DNA of 64,000 bases from Pedobacter kyonggii (GCF_004310665.1 NZ_SIXF01000012.1:93960-157959); one strand, 5' to 3'; shown: positions 17,700-26,489, counted from the first letter of the stretch. The notes: a model not told the origin generated them from the sequence alone. Made by a program: numbers and translations.

Positions 17700-18203
17700 T
17701 TAATATAGCCCCCAGTCATCTTCAAATTCGTCTTTTTCGAAATATTTAACCCATTCGATAAAGAGTAGACGAAATTTTTCAATTTCGTCTAGAACTATGT
17801 CTTTATATTCTGGAGTGCAGATTTCGAACATATCTGCTGCCCTCACCTGGGTTTCTAATTCACGGCAATTGGTTCGGATAATTGAGGCATTTTCCATTCT
17901 TAAAATATACATATCTGCACCTTCTGCCCCAACAATTTTAGGACATAACATGAGGGCATTCTGCATAATTAAGTTAGTGGTCAATTCAGCCATCTCTCCT
18001 TCCAGTGTTTCGCAGAACAAGGCAGCATATTTATATACGGCTCTTGCCTGGTTGTAAAGGCTTTTAGCCCTGGTCACTTTTAATCTGACTTTTTCTGCAT
18101 CAACACTTGATAGATTTTCTTCATCCTCATCATCTCGGCCAAATCGACTAAAATGCTCCCATTCGGGCATATGGTCCATGTCATCAAATTCCATATTCTT
18201 CAA
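17700..18203 (-). CDS. Conserved-looking acidic helical hypothetical protein
   Basis: This 167-residue protein is not recognised. It is strongly acidic at both ends (HFSRFGRDDEDEENLSSVDAE; EKDEFEDDWGLY) and predicted mostly helical in between (KVRLKVTRAKSLYNQARAVYKYAALFCETL, ENASIIRTNCRELETQVRAA). There is no signal peptide or membrane segment, so it should be cytosolic. Coding character is good. It follows the THUMP methyltransferase gene by 58 bases in the same direction and may be co-transcribed with it. No function can be proposed. Confidence 0.7.
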   Translation of the reverse strand: MKNMEFDDMDHMPEWEHFSRFGRDDEDEENLSSVDAEKVRLKVTRAKSLYNQARAVYKYAALFCETLEGEMAELTTNLIMQNALMLCPKIVGAEGADMYILRMENASIIRTNCRELETQVRAADMFEICTPEYKDIVLDEIEKFRLLFIEWVKYFEKDEFEDDWGLY

Positions 18204-18261
18204 AATTTTCTACGTTATGGTACGTAAGAGAGGGTAATATATTAATTTTCAATGAAAAAGA

Positions 18262-19443
18262 CTAGGCCTCAATTAACGGTGCTCGGCGAGAGCCGTCATA
18301 TAATTCATATTCTAGTAAACGACAGTCTAACTTACCATTATAAAATTCAACTTTTTTAGCTGCTTTTAATCCAATTTTCTTTGCAAGATCGGGATTTCCA
18401 GTGAAAATATATCCAGAATAGCCCTTGCATTTTGTTTTCATGAAATCGCCCATACGTTTATAAGTCAATTCTAACTTGCTATGCACCCCTAAACGCTCAC
18501 CATACTCAGGGTTAAAAACAACAACACCTTTGCCATCTTCAGGAACCGGTGTTAACTCAAAATCGCAAACTTCGAATTCGATTAAGGTATCAACACCAGC
18601 AGTTTTAGCATTTCTACGGGTTACTTCAACTGCATCTTCCGAAAGATCGGAAGCTACGATTTTAAGGTCAACATTTTTAATTACCTGATCTTTTAAAATT
18701 CTACGCTCAGCGAAAAAATCTTCTTCGTTATAACCTAAAATGTGCATAAAACCATAATTCATCCGGTATAATCCAGGGGCACGGTTGGTTGCAATCAGCG
18801 CCGCTTCGATAGCCAATGTTCCTGAACCGCACATTGGGTTAATAAATGGCGATTTCTTATCCCAGTTGCTTGCTAAAATAACCCCCGCGGCCAAAGCTTC
18901 TAACATGGGGGCCTTACCAGGTATTTTACGGTAACCGTGTTTGGCAAGGGTTTCGCCTGAAGTATCCATAAAAACATCGGCATCTGCATCTTTCCAGTAT
19001 AAATGCACTACTGTTTTATTTGCATCAGATCCAGAGTTAGGGCGGATGCCTTTTTTCTCTTTCATGCGGTCTACTATTGCATCCTTTACTTTTAAGTTTG
19101 CGAATAATGGCGTGGTAATATTTGGGTTATCAACATTTGAGGTTACCGAGAAATAACCCGAAAAATCAATCAGTTCTTCCCACTCAATGGCTGCAATTTC
19201 ATTGTATAAATCATCGGGTGTAATGGCCTTGAAACTTTTTATGGCATATAGAATCTGACTGGCACAGCGCAAGTTCAAATTTAGCTTTATACACTCTGTA
19301 AGGGTGATATTGAGCTCAACACCCGTAGCGAAAGATCTTTCTATGGTGTAACCTAAAGCCGTAACTTCATCTTGTAAATAGGGCGAAAGGCGCTTGTTGC
19401 AGGTAATAATTACCTTGCTTTTATTGTGGAAAACTTGCATCAT
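18262..19443 (-). CDS. THUMP-domain class I SAM-dependent RNA methyltransferase (RlmL N-half/YpsC type)
   Basis: This 393-residue protein has an N-terminal THUMP domain (about residues 1-160; LSPYLQDEVTALGY, FEAITPDDLYNEIAAIEWEELID-like text) that binds RNA, then a Rossmann methyltransferase domain. The latter shows HLYWKDADADVFMDTSGETLAKHGYR, the SAM-binding NPMCGSGTLAIEAALIATN, and the catalytic motif NPEYGERLG, a variant of NPPYGERL in which the second Pro is Glu. It matches the family annotated as N6-adenine DNA methylase but in fact modifying rRNA N2-guanine (RlmL-like). The downstream acidic protein may be in the same transcript; the DUF3127 gene is divergent. Confidence 0.88.
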   Translation of the reverse strand: MMQVFHNKSKVIITCNKRLSPYLQDEVTALGYTIERSFATGVELNITLTECIKLNLNLRCASQILYAIKSFKAITPDDLYNEIAAIEWEELIDFSGYFSVTSNVDNPNITTPLFANLKVKDAIVDRMKEKKGIRPNSGSDANKTVVHLYWKDADADVFMDTSGETLAKHGYRKIPGKAPMLEALAAGVILASNWDKKSPFINPMCGSGTLAIEAALIATNRAPGLYRMNYGFMHILGYNEEDFFAERRILKDQVIKNVDLKIVASDLSEDAVEVTRRNAKTAGVDTLIEFEVCDFELTPVPEDGKGVVVFNPEYGERLGVHSKLELTYKRMGDFMKTKCKGYSGYIFTGNPDLAKKIGLKAAKKVEFYNGKLDCRLLEYELYDGSRRAPLIEA

Positions 19444-19511
19444 AATATATGCGAAGTTATCAATAAAATTATAGAGATTTGATGTTTATAGTACATTAAG
19501 TAGTATTAGAT

Positions 19512-19877
19512 ATGGAAATTAAAGGAAAAGTACACGAAGTAGGTGCCACACAACAAGTAAGTGAGACGTTTAAAAAACGTGATTTAATAGTAGAATACGC
19601 AGAAAACCCAACATACCCAGAATATATCCGTTTTGAGGCTTTACAAGATAAAACTGCATTATTAGATACATTTAAAGCAGGCGATGAGGTTGAGGTTTTC
19701 TTTAATTTACGTGGTCGCCCTTGGACAGATAAAGCAGGTAAAACATCATATTTTAACAGTTTGGTTATTTGGCGTATAAATGCAGTTGCAGCAGGTGCTC
19801 CGGCAGCTACTCCAGCTTATGCAGCTCCGGTTGATGTAAGCAATGCACCAGGTGAAGATGATGATTTGCCTTTCTAA
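19512..19877 (+). CDS. DUF3127 family protein (OB-fold-like)
   Basis: This is a 121-residue protein. Residues 1-95 match DUF3127: MEIKGKVHEVGATQQVSETF, KRDLIVEYAENPTYPEYIRFE, AGDEVEVFFNLRGRPWTDKAGKTSYFNSL and WRINAV. The family looks like an OB fold, and members resemble single-strand-binding proteins, but a function is not established. The tail is Ala/Pro-rich and ends in the acidic DDDLPF, very like the C-terminal tip of SSB, which recruits partner proteins. That likeness is worth noting. It is followed by a strong terminator and is probably a single-gene unit. Confidence 0.88.
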   Translation: MEIKGKVHEVGATQQVSETFKKRDLIVEYAENPTYPEYIRFEALQDKTALLDTFKAGDEVEVFFNLRGRPWTDKAGKTSYFNSLVIWRINAVAAGAPAATPAYAAPVDVSNAPGEDDDLPF

Positions 19878-19912
19878 ATAAAGAATCTTTTTTAAGCAAA
19901 CAATTTTGAACC

Positions 19913-19943
19913 ATGCCGAGGCTTTAGTCTCGGCATTTTTTTT
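19913..19943 (+). terminator. Rho-independent terminator after the DUF3127 gene
   Basis: Stem ATGCCGAG / CTCGGCAT (8 bp) with an 8-base loop, followed by a run of T. It lies about 36 bases past the stop. Confidence 0.88.
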
Positions 19944-20060
19944 GCCCGCGCCAGACTTCCGAAGTTTACCAGGCCCTTGCTACAGAAAACTTTGGGAGTC
20001 TTTCCAGCGCTTCCCGCTGTTAAAATATGTTAAAAACAAACACTTCACTTAGCTAATCAG

Positions 20061-20068
20061 TATTTTTG
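20061..20068 (+). promoter_or_regulatory. Candidate -7 box of the two-component operon
   Basis: TATTTTTG fits TAnnTTTG and lies 64 bases before the kinase ATG. No convincing -33 element was seen. Confidence 0.25.
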
Positions 20069-20131
20069 ATATCTGTTTAGATTTAAGAAGATTATGCTCC
20101 GGTTTTTTTAATTTTAAAACCAATCTAGTTC

Positions 20132-21952
20132 ATGAAGAAAAAGAGTTTTTGGTTAATTACCGTTTTGATGACAGTAGCTTTGCTTGGTGTTTTTGTAATG
20201 CAGCTGTATTACATCAGGGAATCGTACAAACTAAAATCTCAGCTTTTTGATGAGCAGGTAAACCAAACGCTAACATCGGTAGTAAATAAACTACAGCGTA
20301 GAAATGTTGCCGATCACTTAAACAGGAAAGATGCTGAAAATAAACTGAAGCAGTTACAAGACTCCAGGCAACGGGCATTAGATATTAAGGATTTACGGCA
20401 ACAATATGTACAAGAAGCAGAGCTGCGGCAAGCCGAGAGAGAAAATCAGATCGAAAGTTACCTGAACCAACAGGATAGTATTATCCGAGTATCTTATCGC
20501 GCACCCAATGTAATTTCTGAAAGGGAATATACTTCGTTGAGTTCGAAAAATGGCGACAAGCTGGATTTACAGATGGATGCATTTATCGATATTAAGAGTC
20601 TTATTTTAAAAGGTTATAGCATGCGCACAAAACCTTTTACCGCGCCACCAAAAGCATTTGAATTTAAAAGTCTGCAGAGTTTGCCCGATACATTAAGATA
20701 TTTGGTTTTTGATCCCCGGGATGGTAGTCCTGGTTTTGCAAATGTTCCAAAGATTCCTAACGATTTACAGAAAAAATTTGAACGTGAAGACGAGATTGAG
20801 CGGAAAAAATTAGAGCTTAAAATTGCAGCATTGGGCAAAGACACTTTTTCATATACCCGATCGAGTGTAGTTGAGGATGTATCTAAAGAACTTCAGGAAG
20901 CCAATGTGCCAATCTATAAACGCATTAATTTTAATTCGTTAGGCGTTTTATTAAAACAAGAACTCCTTGCCAATAATATTACACTAGAACCATCCTACCG
21001 GATTTCATTAGCGAGAAAAGATTCGACTATTTTTATGACGGCATCTAACGTTAAAGGAGAGTTTTTGCCTGAAAATACCTATAAAACACCTTTGTTTGGA
21101 AACGATATCTTTCGCGATCCCGGGATGCTTTTCGTCAGTTTTCCCAACAAAAATTCGGCTATTATTTCTAACCTAAGCGCAACGCTCGCCTCATCCATCG
21201 GCCTGTTACTGGTACTTGTTTTTATTTTCTCATATACCCTTTATGCTATTTTAAAGCAGAAAAAACTGTCGGAGATGAAAACAGATTTCATCAATAACAT
21301 GACGCATGAGTTTAAAACGCCTGTGGCTACTATTATGATTGCCAGCGAGGCTTTGAAAGATCCGGAGGTGACAGAAGATAAGGCCAGATTAAAACGCCTG
21401 GCAGGGATTATTTATGATGAAAATGTTCGTTTAGGTAATCATATCGAACGTGTTTTAAGTATTGCCCGCTTAGAAAAAGGTGAGCTTAAAATGGAGAACA
21501 CCGAAGTAGATGTGAACGATTTGATTGTGATTGTGCTGGATAGCATGGAATTGCAATTACAGAAAAGGAATGCCATTATCAAAGTACATACCGATGCGGA
21601 AAATGCCGTTGTATATGGCGATGAGCTGCATCTGTCTAACGTAATTTATAACCTTATTGATAATGCAAATAAATACAGTAGCGATACGCCAGAGATTACC
21701 ATTACTACCCGCAATACAGGTAAAAATTTAATTATTGAAATAGCGGATAAAGGCATTGGAATGACCAAGGAGCAGTCTAAACGGATTTTCGACCAGTTTT
21801 ATAGGGTGCCAACAGGTAATTTACACGATGTTAAAGGGTTTGGCTTAGGTTTAAATTATGTTCAGGATATTATTAAAAAATTGACTGGAACCATTAAGGT
21901 AAGTAGCGAAAAAGATAGAGGAACCACGTTCGAAATATCTTTACCTTTATAA
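20132..21952 (+). CDS. Membrane sensor histidine kinase
   Basis: This 606-residue protein has transmembrane helices at about residues 6-28 (WLITVLMTVALLGVFVMQLYY) and 349-373 (SIGLLLVLVFIFSYTLYAIL), enclosing a periplasmic sensor region of about 320 residues that starts with a coiled coil. No HAMP or PAS domain is evident. The HisKA H-box is NNMTHEFKTPVATI with phospho-accepting His392. The ATPase domain has the N box (NVIYNLIDNANKYS), G1 (IADKGIGMTKEQ) and GFGLGLNYV. It autophosphorylates and passes phosphate to the response regulator encoded next. The signal is unknown. The gene pair forms an operon. Confidence 0.93.
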   Translation: MKKKSFWLITVLMTVALLGVFVMQLYYIRESYKLKSQLFDEQVNQTLTSVVNKLQRRNVADHLNRKDAENKLKQLQDSRQRALDIKDLRQQYVQEAELRQAERENQIESYLNQQDSIIRVSYRAPNVISEREYTSLSSKNGDKLDLQMDAFIDIKSLILKGYSMRTKPFTAPPKAFEFKSLQSLPDTLRYLVFDPRDGSPGFANVPKIPNDLQKKFEREDEIERKKLELKIAALGKDTFSYTRSSVVEDVSKELQEANVPIYKRINFNSLGVLLKQELLANNITLEPSYRISLARKDSTIFMTASNVKGEFLPENTYKTPLFGNDIFRDPGMLFVSFPNKNSAIISNLSATLASSIGLLLVLVFIFSYTLYAILKQKKLSEMKTDFINNMTHEFKTPVATIMIASEALKDPEVTEDKARLKRLAGIIYDENVRLGNHIERVLSIARLEKGELKMENTEVDVNDLIVIVLDSMELQLQKRNAIIKVHTDAENAVVYGDELHLSNVIYNLIDNANKYSSDTPEITITTRNTGKNLIIEIADKGIGMTKEQSKRIFDQFYRVPTGNLHDVKGFGLGLNYVQDIIKKLTGTIKVSSEKDRGTTFEISLPL

Positions 21953-22127
21953 ACAGTTAAACATCGGTACAAAAGTTTGCTTTATCGATACATTAAATAG
22001 AGGGGGTTTAATTTAGTTAATATAGTGGAGTATTAATCTAATCTATAGCATAAATTAAACCGTTGTGCATATTCAGAATCAAACCTTCAGCGTGGGTAAT
22101 AACACGTATGTGAATAAAAACAAGAAA

Positions 22128-22823
22128 ATGAAAAAAATACTTCTGGTAGAAGACGACCCAAATTTAGGTTTATTGTTACAAGACTATTTGCAGCTTAAAG
22201 GCAAGTTTGATGTAGTATTATGCACCGATGGTGAGGATGGATTGAGAACGTTTAATAAGCAGAACTTCGATTTATGTATTCTGGATGTGATGATGCCTAA
22301 AAAAGATGGTTTTACCTTAGGTAAAGACATTAGGAAGGTAAACACACAGGTGCCCATTATTTTTGCAACGGCTAAAACCATGCTGGAAGATAAATCTGCT
22401 GCTTATGATTTAGGTGGTGATGATTATATTACCAAACCTTTCCGTATAGAAGAACTTTTGCTCCGGATTAATGCGATGTTTAAGCGTGTGGCCAATAAAA
22501 CAGATAATAACGACGAGGCTGCCGAAACACAGTTTTCTATCGGTCAATATCATTTCGATTATACAACCCAGATTATTACCGATAACGACCATCAGCAAAA
22601 ACTTTCTACCAAAGAAGCTGAGCTGTTGCGTTTATTGTGTTTGAAAAAGAATACCGTTTTAACCCGTGAAGAGGCATTGTTAAGTATCTGGCATGATGAT
22701 AATTACTTTAACGGAAGGAGTATGGATGTGTTTTTGAGTAAGTTGCGTAAGTATCTCAGGGCCGATCCGACAGTAGAAATTATTAACGTGCACGGAAAAG
22801 GTTATAAGTTGCTGGTAAGTTAG
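22128..22823 (+). CDS. OmpR/PhoB-type response regulator
   Basis: From the ATG at 22128 the protein has 231 residues (MKKILLVEDDPNLGLLLQDY). An in-frame GTG at 22065 would add 21 residues before the receiver domain, and I reject it. The receiver domain carries the acidic pair in VEDD, phospho-acceptor Asp53 (CILDVMMP), Thr in FATAKT and Lys in DDYITKPF. The winged-helix DNA-binding domain (about 130-231) includes KLSTKEAELLRLLCLKKNTV and VFLSKLRKYLRADPTVEI. It is encoded downstream of its likely cognate kinase. Target genes are unknown. Confidence 0.95.
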   Translation: MKKILLVEDDPNLGLLLQDYLQLKGKFDVVLCTDGEDGLRTFNKQNFDLCILDVMMPKKDGFTLGKDIRKVNTQVPIIFATAKTMLEDKSAAYDLGGDDYITKPFRIEELLLRINAMFKRVANKTDNNDEAAETQFSIGQYHFDYTTQIITDNDHQQKLSTKEAELLRLLCLKKNTVLTREEALLSIWHDDNYFNGRSMDVFLSKLRKYLRADPTVEIINVHGKGYKLLVS

Positions 22824-22890
22824 GCTATTGAAATGTTTTAGTTTTATAACAGCGGTCGTCCTCCCGAACTTGTTTAGGTAGCTACTTTAA

Positions 22891-23007
22891 AAAGACACTA
22901 TCTATGAGAGTCCACTTGCCCCAAAAGCCGACAATATGATCAAAGGTAAAAATATCATCATTGACTGGACGAGTCTCGTAAATCTATTGCATGAACAGTT
23001 AGAATAA
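22891..23007 (+). pseudogene. Possible 3' remnant of a coding sequence
   Basis: An open stretch of 38 codons follows an in-frame TAA and ends in TAA. It reads like the C-terminus of a real protein (KGKNIIIDWTSLVNLLHEQL) but lacks a good start; the only ATG is at 22936. I cannot name a parent gene. The weight of evidence is codon character alone, so this is speculative. Confidence 0.2.
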
Positions 23008-23020
23008 ATTAAATAAAAAT

Positions 23021-23043
23021 GGGATGATCTTTCGACCATCCCC
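23021..23043 (-). terminator. Terminator of the lipoprotein gene
   Basis: A 9-bp stem with one mismatch (GGGATGATC against GACCATCCC) lies 16 bases past the stop of the minus-strand gene and is followed by a T-rich stretch on that strand. Confidence 0.7.
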
Positions 23044-23058
23044 AACAAAACTAAAAAG

Positions 23059-23820
23059 TTATTCCACACCTGGATCAACTAATTGTATAATTTTTGGTTC
23101 TTGAAAATTTGGATGTGCAATGTAATAATGGATCACACCTTGACTATCTTTAACTGCTGCTAGTTTAAATGTCACCAGCTGAGGAGTAAATGAACAATTT
23201 CCTAATCCATAAAACAGCACCCTTGTAATCTTTACTTTTTGTATGCTCCCATCAAAAAAACGTTCACCTAAATCTACTGAAGCTGAATTATCAATTGGAA
23301 GGTTCCAGTCATTCGTCTGCTGAAATTGGCTTCCGAATGCAGTAAATGTGTCGCCAGCATTATCCTTACCTGTCATACTATAATTTGTCCAAGTGCTGGT
23401 GAGCTTATTGATAACTGGCGGATTACATGACCGTTTCGTATAACCAAACATTCTAGTCGGGCCCTCCCAGCTTTCTCCTGTTACCAAATTCCCTATTTCC
23501 CCAGTTGGAGATTCCGGAGTTCCTGTAATAACAGCAACAGCTGTTCCGTATGCATAACCGGCTCTTAGATGGATGTTACTCATATAAAACGTTTGACCAT
23601 CCCATGGAATTAAAGTCTTCCATTGAGTACCATCTCCATATGGAAATAATTCGCTTTTAGCATAGGATTCCCAGTTAGGAACATTGGCTGATAAATTCGG
23701 TTTGCCGGAAAATGTTTCTAATTCTTTTTCTGGTTCAACGATTTCTTCTTTTTTACACCCTTGAAAGGTGATACTGCCGGCTAAGATAAATCCTAGCATA
23801 AATTTTAAATGTGTTTTCAT
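23059..23820 (-). CDS. Hypothetical lipoprotein
   Basis: This 253-residue protein begins with a lipoprotein signal (FMLGFILAGSITFQGCKKEE; lipid-bearing Cys at about 22), so it is predicted to be membrane-anchored, and in Bacteroidota often surface-exposed. The mature part is rich in aromatic residues and Gly (YGDGTQWKTLIPWDGQTFYM, GYAYGTAVAVITG), with several Cys and a late beta-rich segment, but I do not recognise a family. It stands alone between stretches of gene-poor DNA. With the possible remnants on either side, it looks like accessory content rather than core genome. Confidence 0.7.
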   Translation of the reverse strand: MKTHLKFMLGFILAGSITFQGCKKEEIVEPEKELETFSGKPNLSANVPNWESYAKSELFPYGDGTQWKTLIPWDGQTFYMSNIHLRAGYAYGTAVAVITGTPESPTGEIGNLVTGESWEGPTRMFGYTKRSCNPPVINKLTSTWTNYSMTGKDNAGDTFTAFGSQFQQTNDWNLPIDNSASVDLGERFFDGSIQKVKITRVLFYGLGNCSFTPQLVTFKLAAVKDSQGVIHYYIAHPNFQEPKIIQLVDPGVE

Positions 23821-24370
23821 AGGTTGTAGTGGCTAATAATTTATACCTACAAGGTATGTAATATTTGATTACATAGCTATAAAAAATCATATCTTAAAAA
23901 TCTACTTTAACAGACATGTAACCGTATAGAGAATTTTCAAAGTACTGATTTCTAAGTAAACGGTTTACTAAAAACCCCAAGTAATCCAATAGACTTAACC
24001 ACCGACCTAATACGTGCAAATTTGGGTTCAATTCGCATAGGTGACATAAGGACAAGCGTAAGGAGGAGTGACCACCAAAACACATTTTATGAAGTTTAAA
24101 AAGAAAAATTGCATTACGATTGAAAGCGATAAACCAGAAGTAAATCTGTCTAAACAAGAATCGAAACTATTGTTGAATCGCTCCATTGTATAATCACAAA
24201 AGCCAAGCAAAGAAAATCACAGCCGACTAAAAAATAAATTTAGGGATAAAATTTCAAAAGGGCAGAAAAAACTCAATTTGTAAGGTTCATTCAAAAATAC
24301 TATGCTGGTTTGTGGCAAAGTCACAAAAAATTTGTTCAGAGCTAGAAAACTCCCCACAATGACGGCTCCT
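23821..24370. other. 550-base gene-poor region
   Basis: No convincing gene fills this stretch. Minus-strand ORFs here read as Cys/Phe/Leu-rich noise. A plus-strand 34-codon ORF at 24089-24193 has better codon character (listed separately), and after its stop the same frame stays open to about 24282. Nothing that looks like a tRNA, terminator or known repeat was seen. Confidence 0.5.
24089..24193 (+). pseudogene. Small ORF or broken gene remnant, 34 codons
   Basis: The ORF runs from the ATG at 24089 to TAA and encodes a Lys-rich peptide (KKKNCITIESDKPEVNLSKQ). Beyond the stop the same frame continues for about 29 codons in similar Lys/Ser-rich style, as if one longer gene had gained a stop. 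No family is recognised. It could also be a chance ORF. Confidence 0.2.
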
Positions 24371-25219
24371 CTATAAATACAGGTTTTCTTGAATTGCCGG
24401 AATGATATTCCTTTCCTGCGCAAGCTTAAACAAAGTATCAACCGCTTTACGGCCCTCTTCACCAAGGTTTATGCTATATTTATTCACATATAATTCGATG
24501 TGTTTGTACATCACACTTTCTTGCATGGCCTGGGCATGCTGGCGGATAAAATCGATTCCCGATTTTGGATGTGCAAAGGCAAATTCTACCGACTGGCGGA
24601 TTAAACGGTTCACTTTTAACTGTACCTCGCGATCTAAATTACGGTTAATTACGATGCCGCCCAATGGGATGGCACAACCCGTTAGTTTTTCCCAATAATC
24701 GCCTAAATCAACAATCTTGGTTAAACCTTTATCCTGATAGGTAAACCTGTTTTCGTGAATAATCAGTCCTAAATCAATCTGGTCGTTAAGCAAGGCTGAC
24801 TCAATTTCTGAAAAAACAAGTTCCTGCTTGTTTTGTAAATAAGGATAAGCAATTCCCAGCAAGAAATTAGCGGTGGTGTATTTTCCCGGTATTCCAACCC
24901 TTAGTTTGGAGTCTGGCGTTTGCAGTTCAGCGTCATTTTCTCCAGCGAAACGATTCTTACTGATTAATAACGGCCCAACACCAAAACCCAGGGCACTCCC
25001 CGCATCCAGTAAGGCATACTGGTTGGCTACATAAGCAAAGGCATGAAAACTTAACTTGGTAATATCTAATTCGCCCCTAAGCGCCTTTTGGTTTAAAGTT
25101 TCTACATCATCATACGAAACTTCAAATTCTAGCTCTTCTGTATCAATTTTATGGTGAATTAGCGCATCGAAAATAAAGGTGTCGTTAGGGCAGGGAGAAA
25201 ATCCAAGTGTAAGTTTCAT
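24371..25219 (-). CDS. mqnD: 1,4-dihydroxy-6-naphthoate synthase (futalosine menaquinone pathway)
   Basis: This 282-residue protein matches MqnD: the N-terminal signature LGFSPCPNDTFIFDALIHHK, DITKLSFHAFAYV, GFGVGPLLISK, LGLIIHENRFTYQ and GCAIPLGGIVINR. The fold is that of a periplasmic-binding-protein-like enzyme. It converts cyclic de-hypoxanthine futalosine to 1,4-dihydroxy-6-naphthoate, a late step before menaquinone. The neighbouring mqnB encodes an earlier pathway step and is read in the same direction, 118 bases upstream. The pairing supports the assignment and implies use of the alternative rather than the classical Men route. Confidence 0.95.
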   Translation of the reverse strand: MKLTLGFSPCPNDTFIFDALIHHKIDTEELEFEVSYDDVETLNQKALRGELDITKLSFHAFAYVANQYALLDAGSALGFGVGPLLISKNRFAGENDAELQTPDSKLRVGIPGKYTTANFLLGIAYPYLQNKQELVFSEIESALLNDQIDLGLIIHENRFTYQDKGLTKIVDLGDYWEKLTGCAIPLGGIVINRNLDREVQLKVNRLIRQSVEFAFAHPKSGIDFIRQHAQAMQESVMYKHIELYVNKYSINLGEEGRKAVDTLFKLAQERNIIPAIQENLYL

Positions 25220-25260
25220 CTATTTATTTTTTTGTTTTCAGTTGTTAGATGGAGCCTTTG

Positions 25261-25286
25261 ACAATTAAAATAACTATTTTAATTGT
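25261..25286. repeat. Perfect AT-rich hairpin between mqnB and mqnD
   Basis: ACAATTAAAAT and ATTTTAATTGT form an 11-bp perfect inverted repeat around AACT. It has no following T run, so it is a weak terminator candidate; an operator or attenuator is also possible. Confidence 0.55.
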
Positions 25287-25337
25287 GTCGGGTTCATAAA
25301 TCAAAATTAAGTACTGCGGTAAACTAATCGGTCATAA

Positions 25338-25961
25338 TCAGTTCATTTCTCCAATAAATGCAATGGCCCAATCGTTTAAGTTTTTAATGGCCAAGCCAAT
25401 TTTCCAATTGTCTTTATTTCTCGGTTCTACATAATTAGATATACTTCTAATCTGTAAACAATCTATGTTTAACTGTTTACTGGCATAAAAAACAGCAGCA
25501 CCTTCCATACTCTCGGTAGTTGGGTTTAACCTCTTGATTAGGTTTTTAATGCTTTTTTCGCTTCCCGTTATACAGTTCATGGTTATCCCTTTTGCTACGG
25601 GTAGCTGAACGCTTTTGTGTGTTTTCGAGGTGTAATGGTTCTCCCCAAAACCCAAATCGCTTATGGTTAAAAATTCGTCTCCATTTTCGGCACCCAGTTC
25701 GGCAAAAGTATCTTCGGCAATATTTAATACAGTACCTAAAGCTATATTCCGATCGAAGCTTCCGGCAATGCCGAAATTTACCACAAGATTATATTTGGAT
25801 GAAAGATGTTTACCCAGGGCAAAGGCTGTTGCTACCATTCCAACGCCTGTAATCAGCAAATCGAAATTTTTACTTTCTACAAAATCTCCATCTGGCAAAT
25901 TAAAATGTTGATAAAAGAAGGTGAGTTCGGCTTTTGTAGCAGCAACAACTAAAGTTTTCAT
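25338..25961 (-). CDS. mqnB: Futalosine hydrolase
   Basis: This 207-residue protein has the nucleoside-phosphorylase/nucleosidase fold: MKTLVVAATKAELTFFYQHF at the start, LLITGVGMVATAFALGK, NFGIAGSFDRNIALGTV (glycine-rich base of the site), MEGAAVFYASKQLNIDCLQIRSISNYV (ribose-binding Glu in MEGAA). It removes hypoxanthine (or the base) from futalosine in menaquinone synthesis. MTA/SAH nucleosidase is the main alternative by fold, but the linkage to mqnD decides for MqnB. Confidence 0.92.
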   Translation of the reverse strand: MKTLVVAATKAELTFFYQHFNLPDGDFVESKNFDLLITGVGMVATAFALGKHLSSKYNLVVNFGIAGSFDRNIALGTVLNIAEDTFAELGAENGDEFLTISDLGFGENHYTSKTHKSVQLPVAKGITMNCITGSEKSIKNLIKRLNPTTESMEGAAVFYASKQLNIDCLQIRSISNYVEPRNKDNWKIGLAIKNLNDWAIAFIGEMN

Positions 25962-26041
25962 AACGTAAAGTTAGCAGATTGTTTTCATTTAAGTTTTATG
26001 TAAGCTTTGGTCTTTAGTCTTTAAGCTTGAACCTTTATCCG

Positions 26042-26049
26042 TATATTTG
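26042..26049 (+). promoter_or_regulatory. Candidate -7 box upstream of the pterin gene pair
   Basis: TATATTTG fits TAnnTTTG and lies 18 bases before the ATG at 26067, implying a very short leader. No riboswitch-like structure was found. Confidence 0.35.
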
Positions 26050-26066
26050 CATTTTATTTTATAGTA

Positions 26067-26477
26067 ATGATTTACATAACGAGAAAAGCATCCTTTAACG
26101 CGGCGCACAAATTGGCCCGTACCGATTGGGATGATGATAAAAACAATGAAGTTTATGGTAAATGTGCCAACCCCAACTGGCATGGCCATAACTATTGGTT
26201 ATATGTTACAGTTAAAGGCGAAGTTAATCCAGAAACAGGTTTTCTTGTTGATTTGAAATGGCTGAAAGACGTAATGAATGACTATGTGGTAGATAAGGTT
26301 GACCATAAAAACTTGAATCTTGATGTAGATTTTATGAAAGGCAAGTTGGCTTCAACAGAAAATCTGGCCATAGAAATCTGGAAACAATTATGGGCGCCGA
26401 TTGCAGAGAGCGGCGCAGTTTTACATTGCGTAAAAATATACGAGACCGAAAATAATTTTGTTGAATACTTTGGTTAA
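26067..26477 (+). CDS. 6-pyruvoyltetrahydropterin synthase / 6-carboxytetrahydropterin synthase family protein
   Basis: This 136-residue protein has the tunnelling-fold pattern: SFNAAHKL (zinc His), then GKCANPNWHGHNYWLYV, which supplies a Cys and two further zinc His, and DLKWLKDVMND, DHKNLN (catalytic His/Asp). The Cys-x5-HGHNY spacing resembles the PTPS (tetrahydrobiopterin) form, while short QueD enzymes usually have Cys-x3-HGH. So it may make 6-pyruvoyl- or 6-carboxy-tetrahydropterin; queuosine synthesis is the commoner bacterial role. The start of folE is only 12 bases downstream, and FolE makes its substrate (dihydroneopterin triphosphate), so the pair forms one operon. Confidence 0.9.
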   Translation: MIYITRKASFNAAHKLARTDWDDDKNNEVYGKCANPNWHGHNYWLYVTVKGEVNPETGFLVDLKWLKDVMNDYVVDKVDHKNLNLDVDFMKGKLASTENLAIEIWKQLWAPIAESGAVLHCVKIYETENNFVEYFG

Positions 26478-26489
26478 AAACCCCAATTA

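Noticed and set aside
22065-22127. GTG-initiated 21-residue extension of the response regulator
   Set aside because: Receiver domains start at MKKILLVEDD; the extension has no family match.
23894-24465. Three overlapping minus-strand ORFs of 60-87 codons
   Set aside because: They are Cys/Phe/Leu-rich, overlap each other or mqnD, and have no likeness to known proteins.
25962-26066. Possible preQ1 riboswitch before the pterin gene
   Set aside because: No aptamer-like hairpin and A-rich tail pairing could be found; the leader implied by the -7 box is too short.
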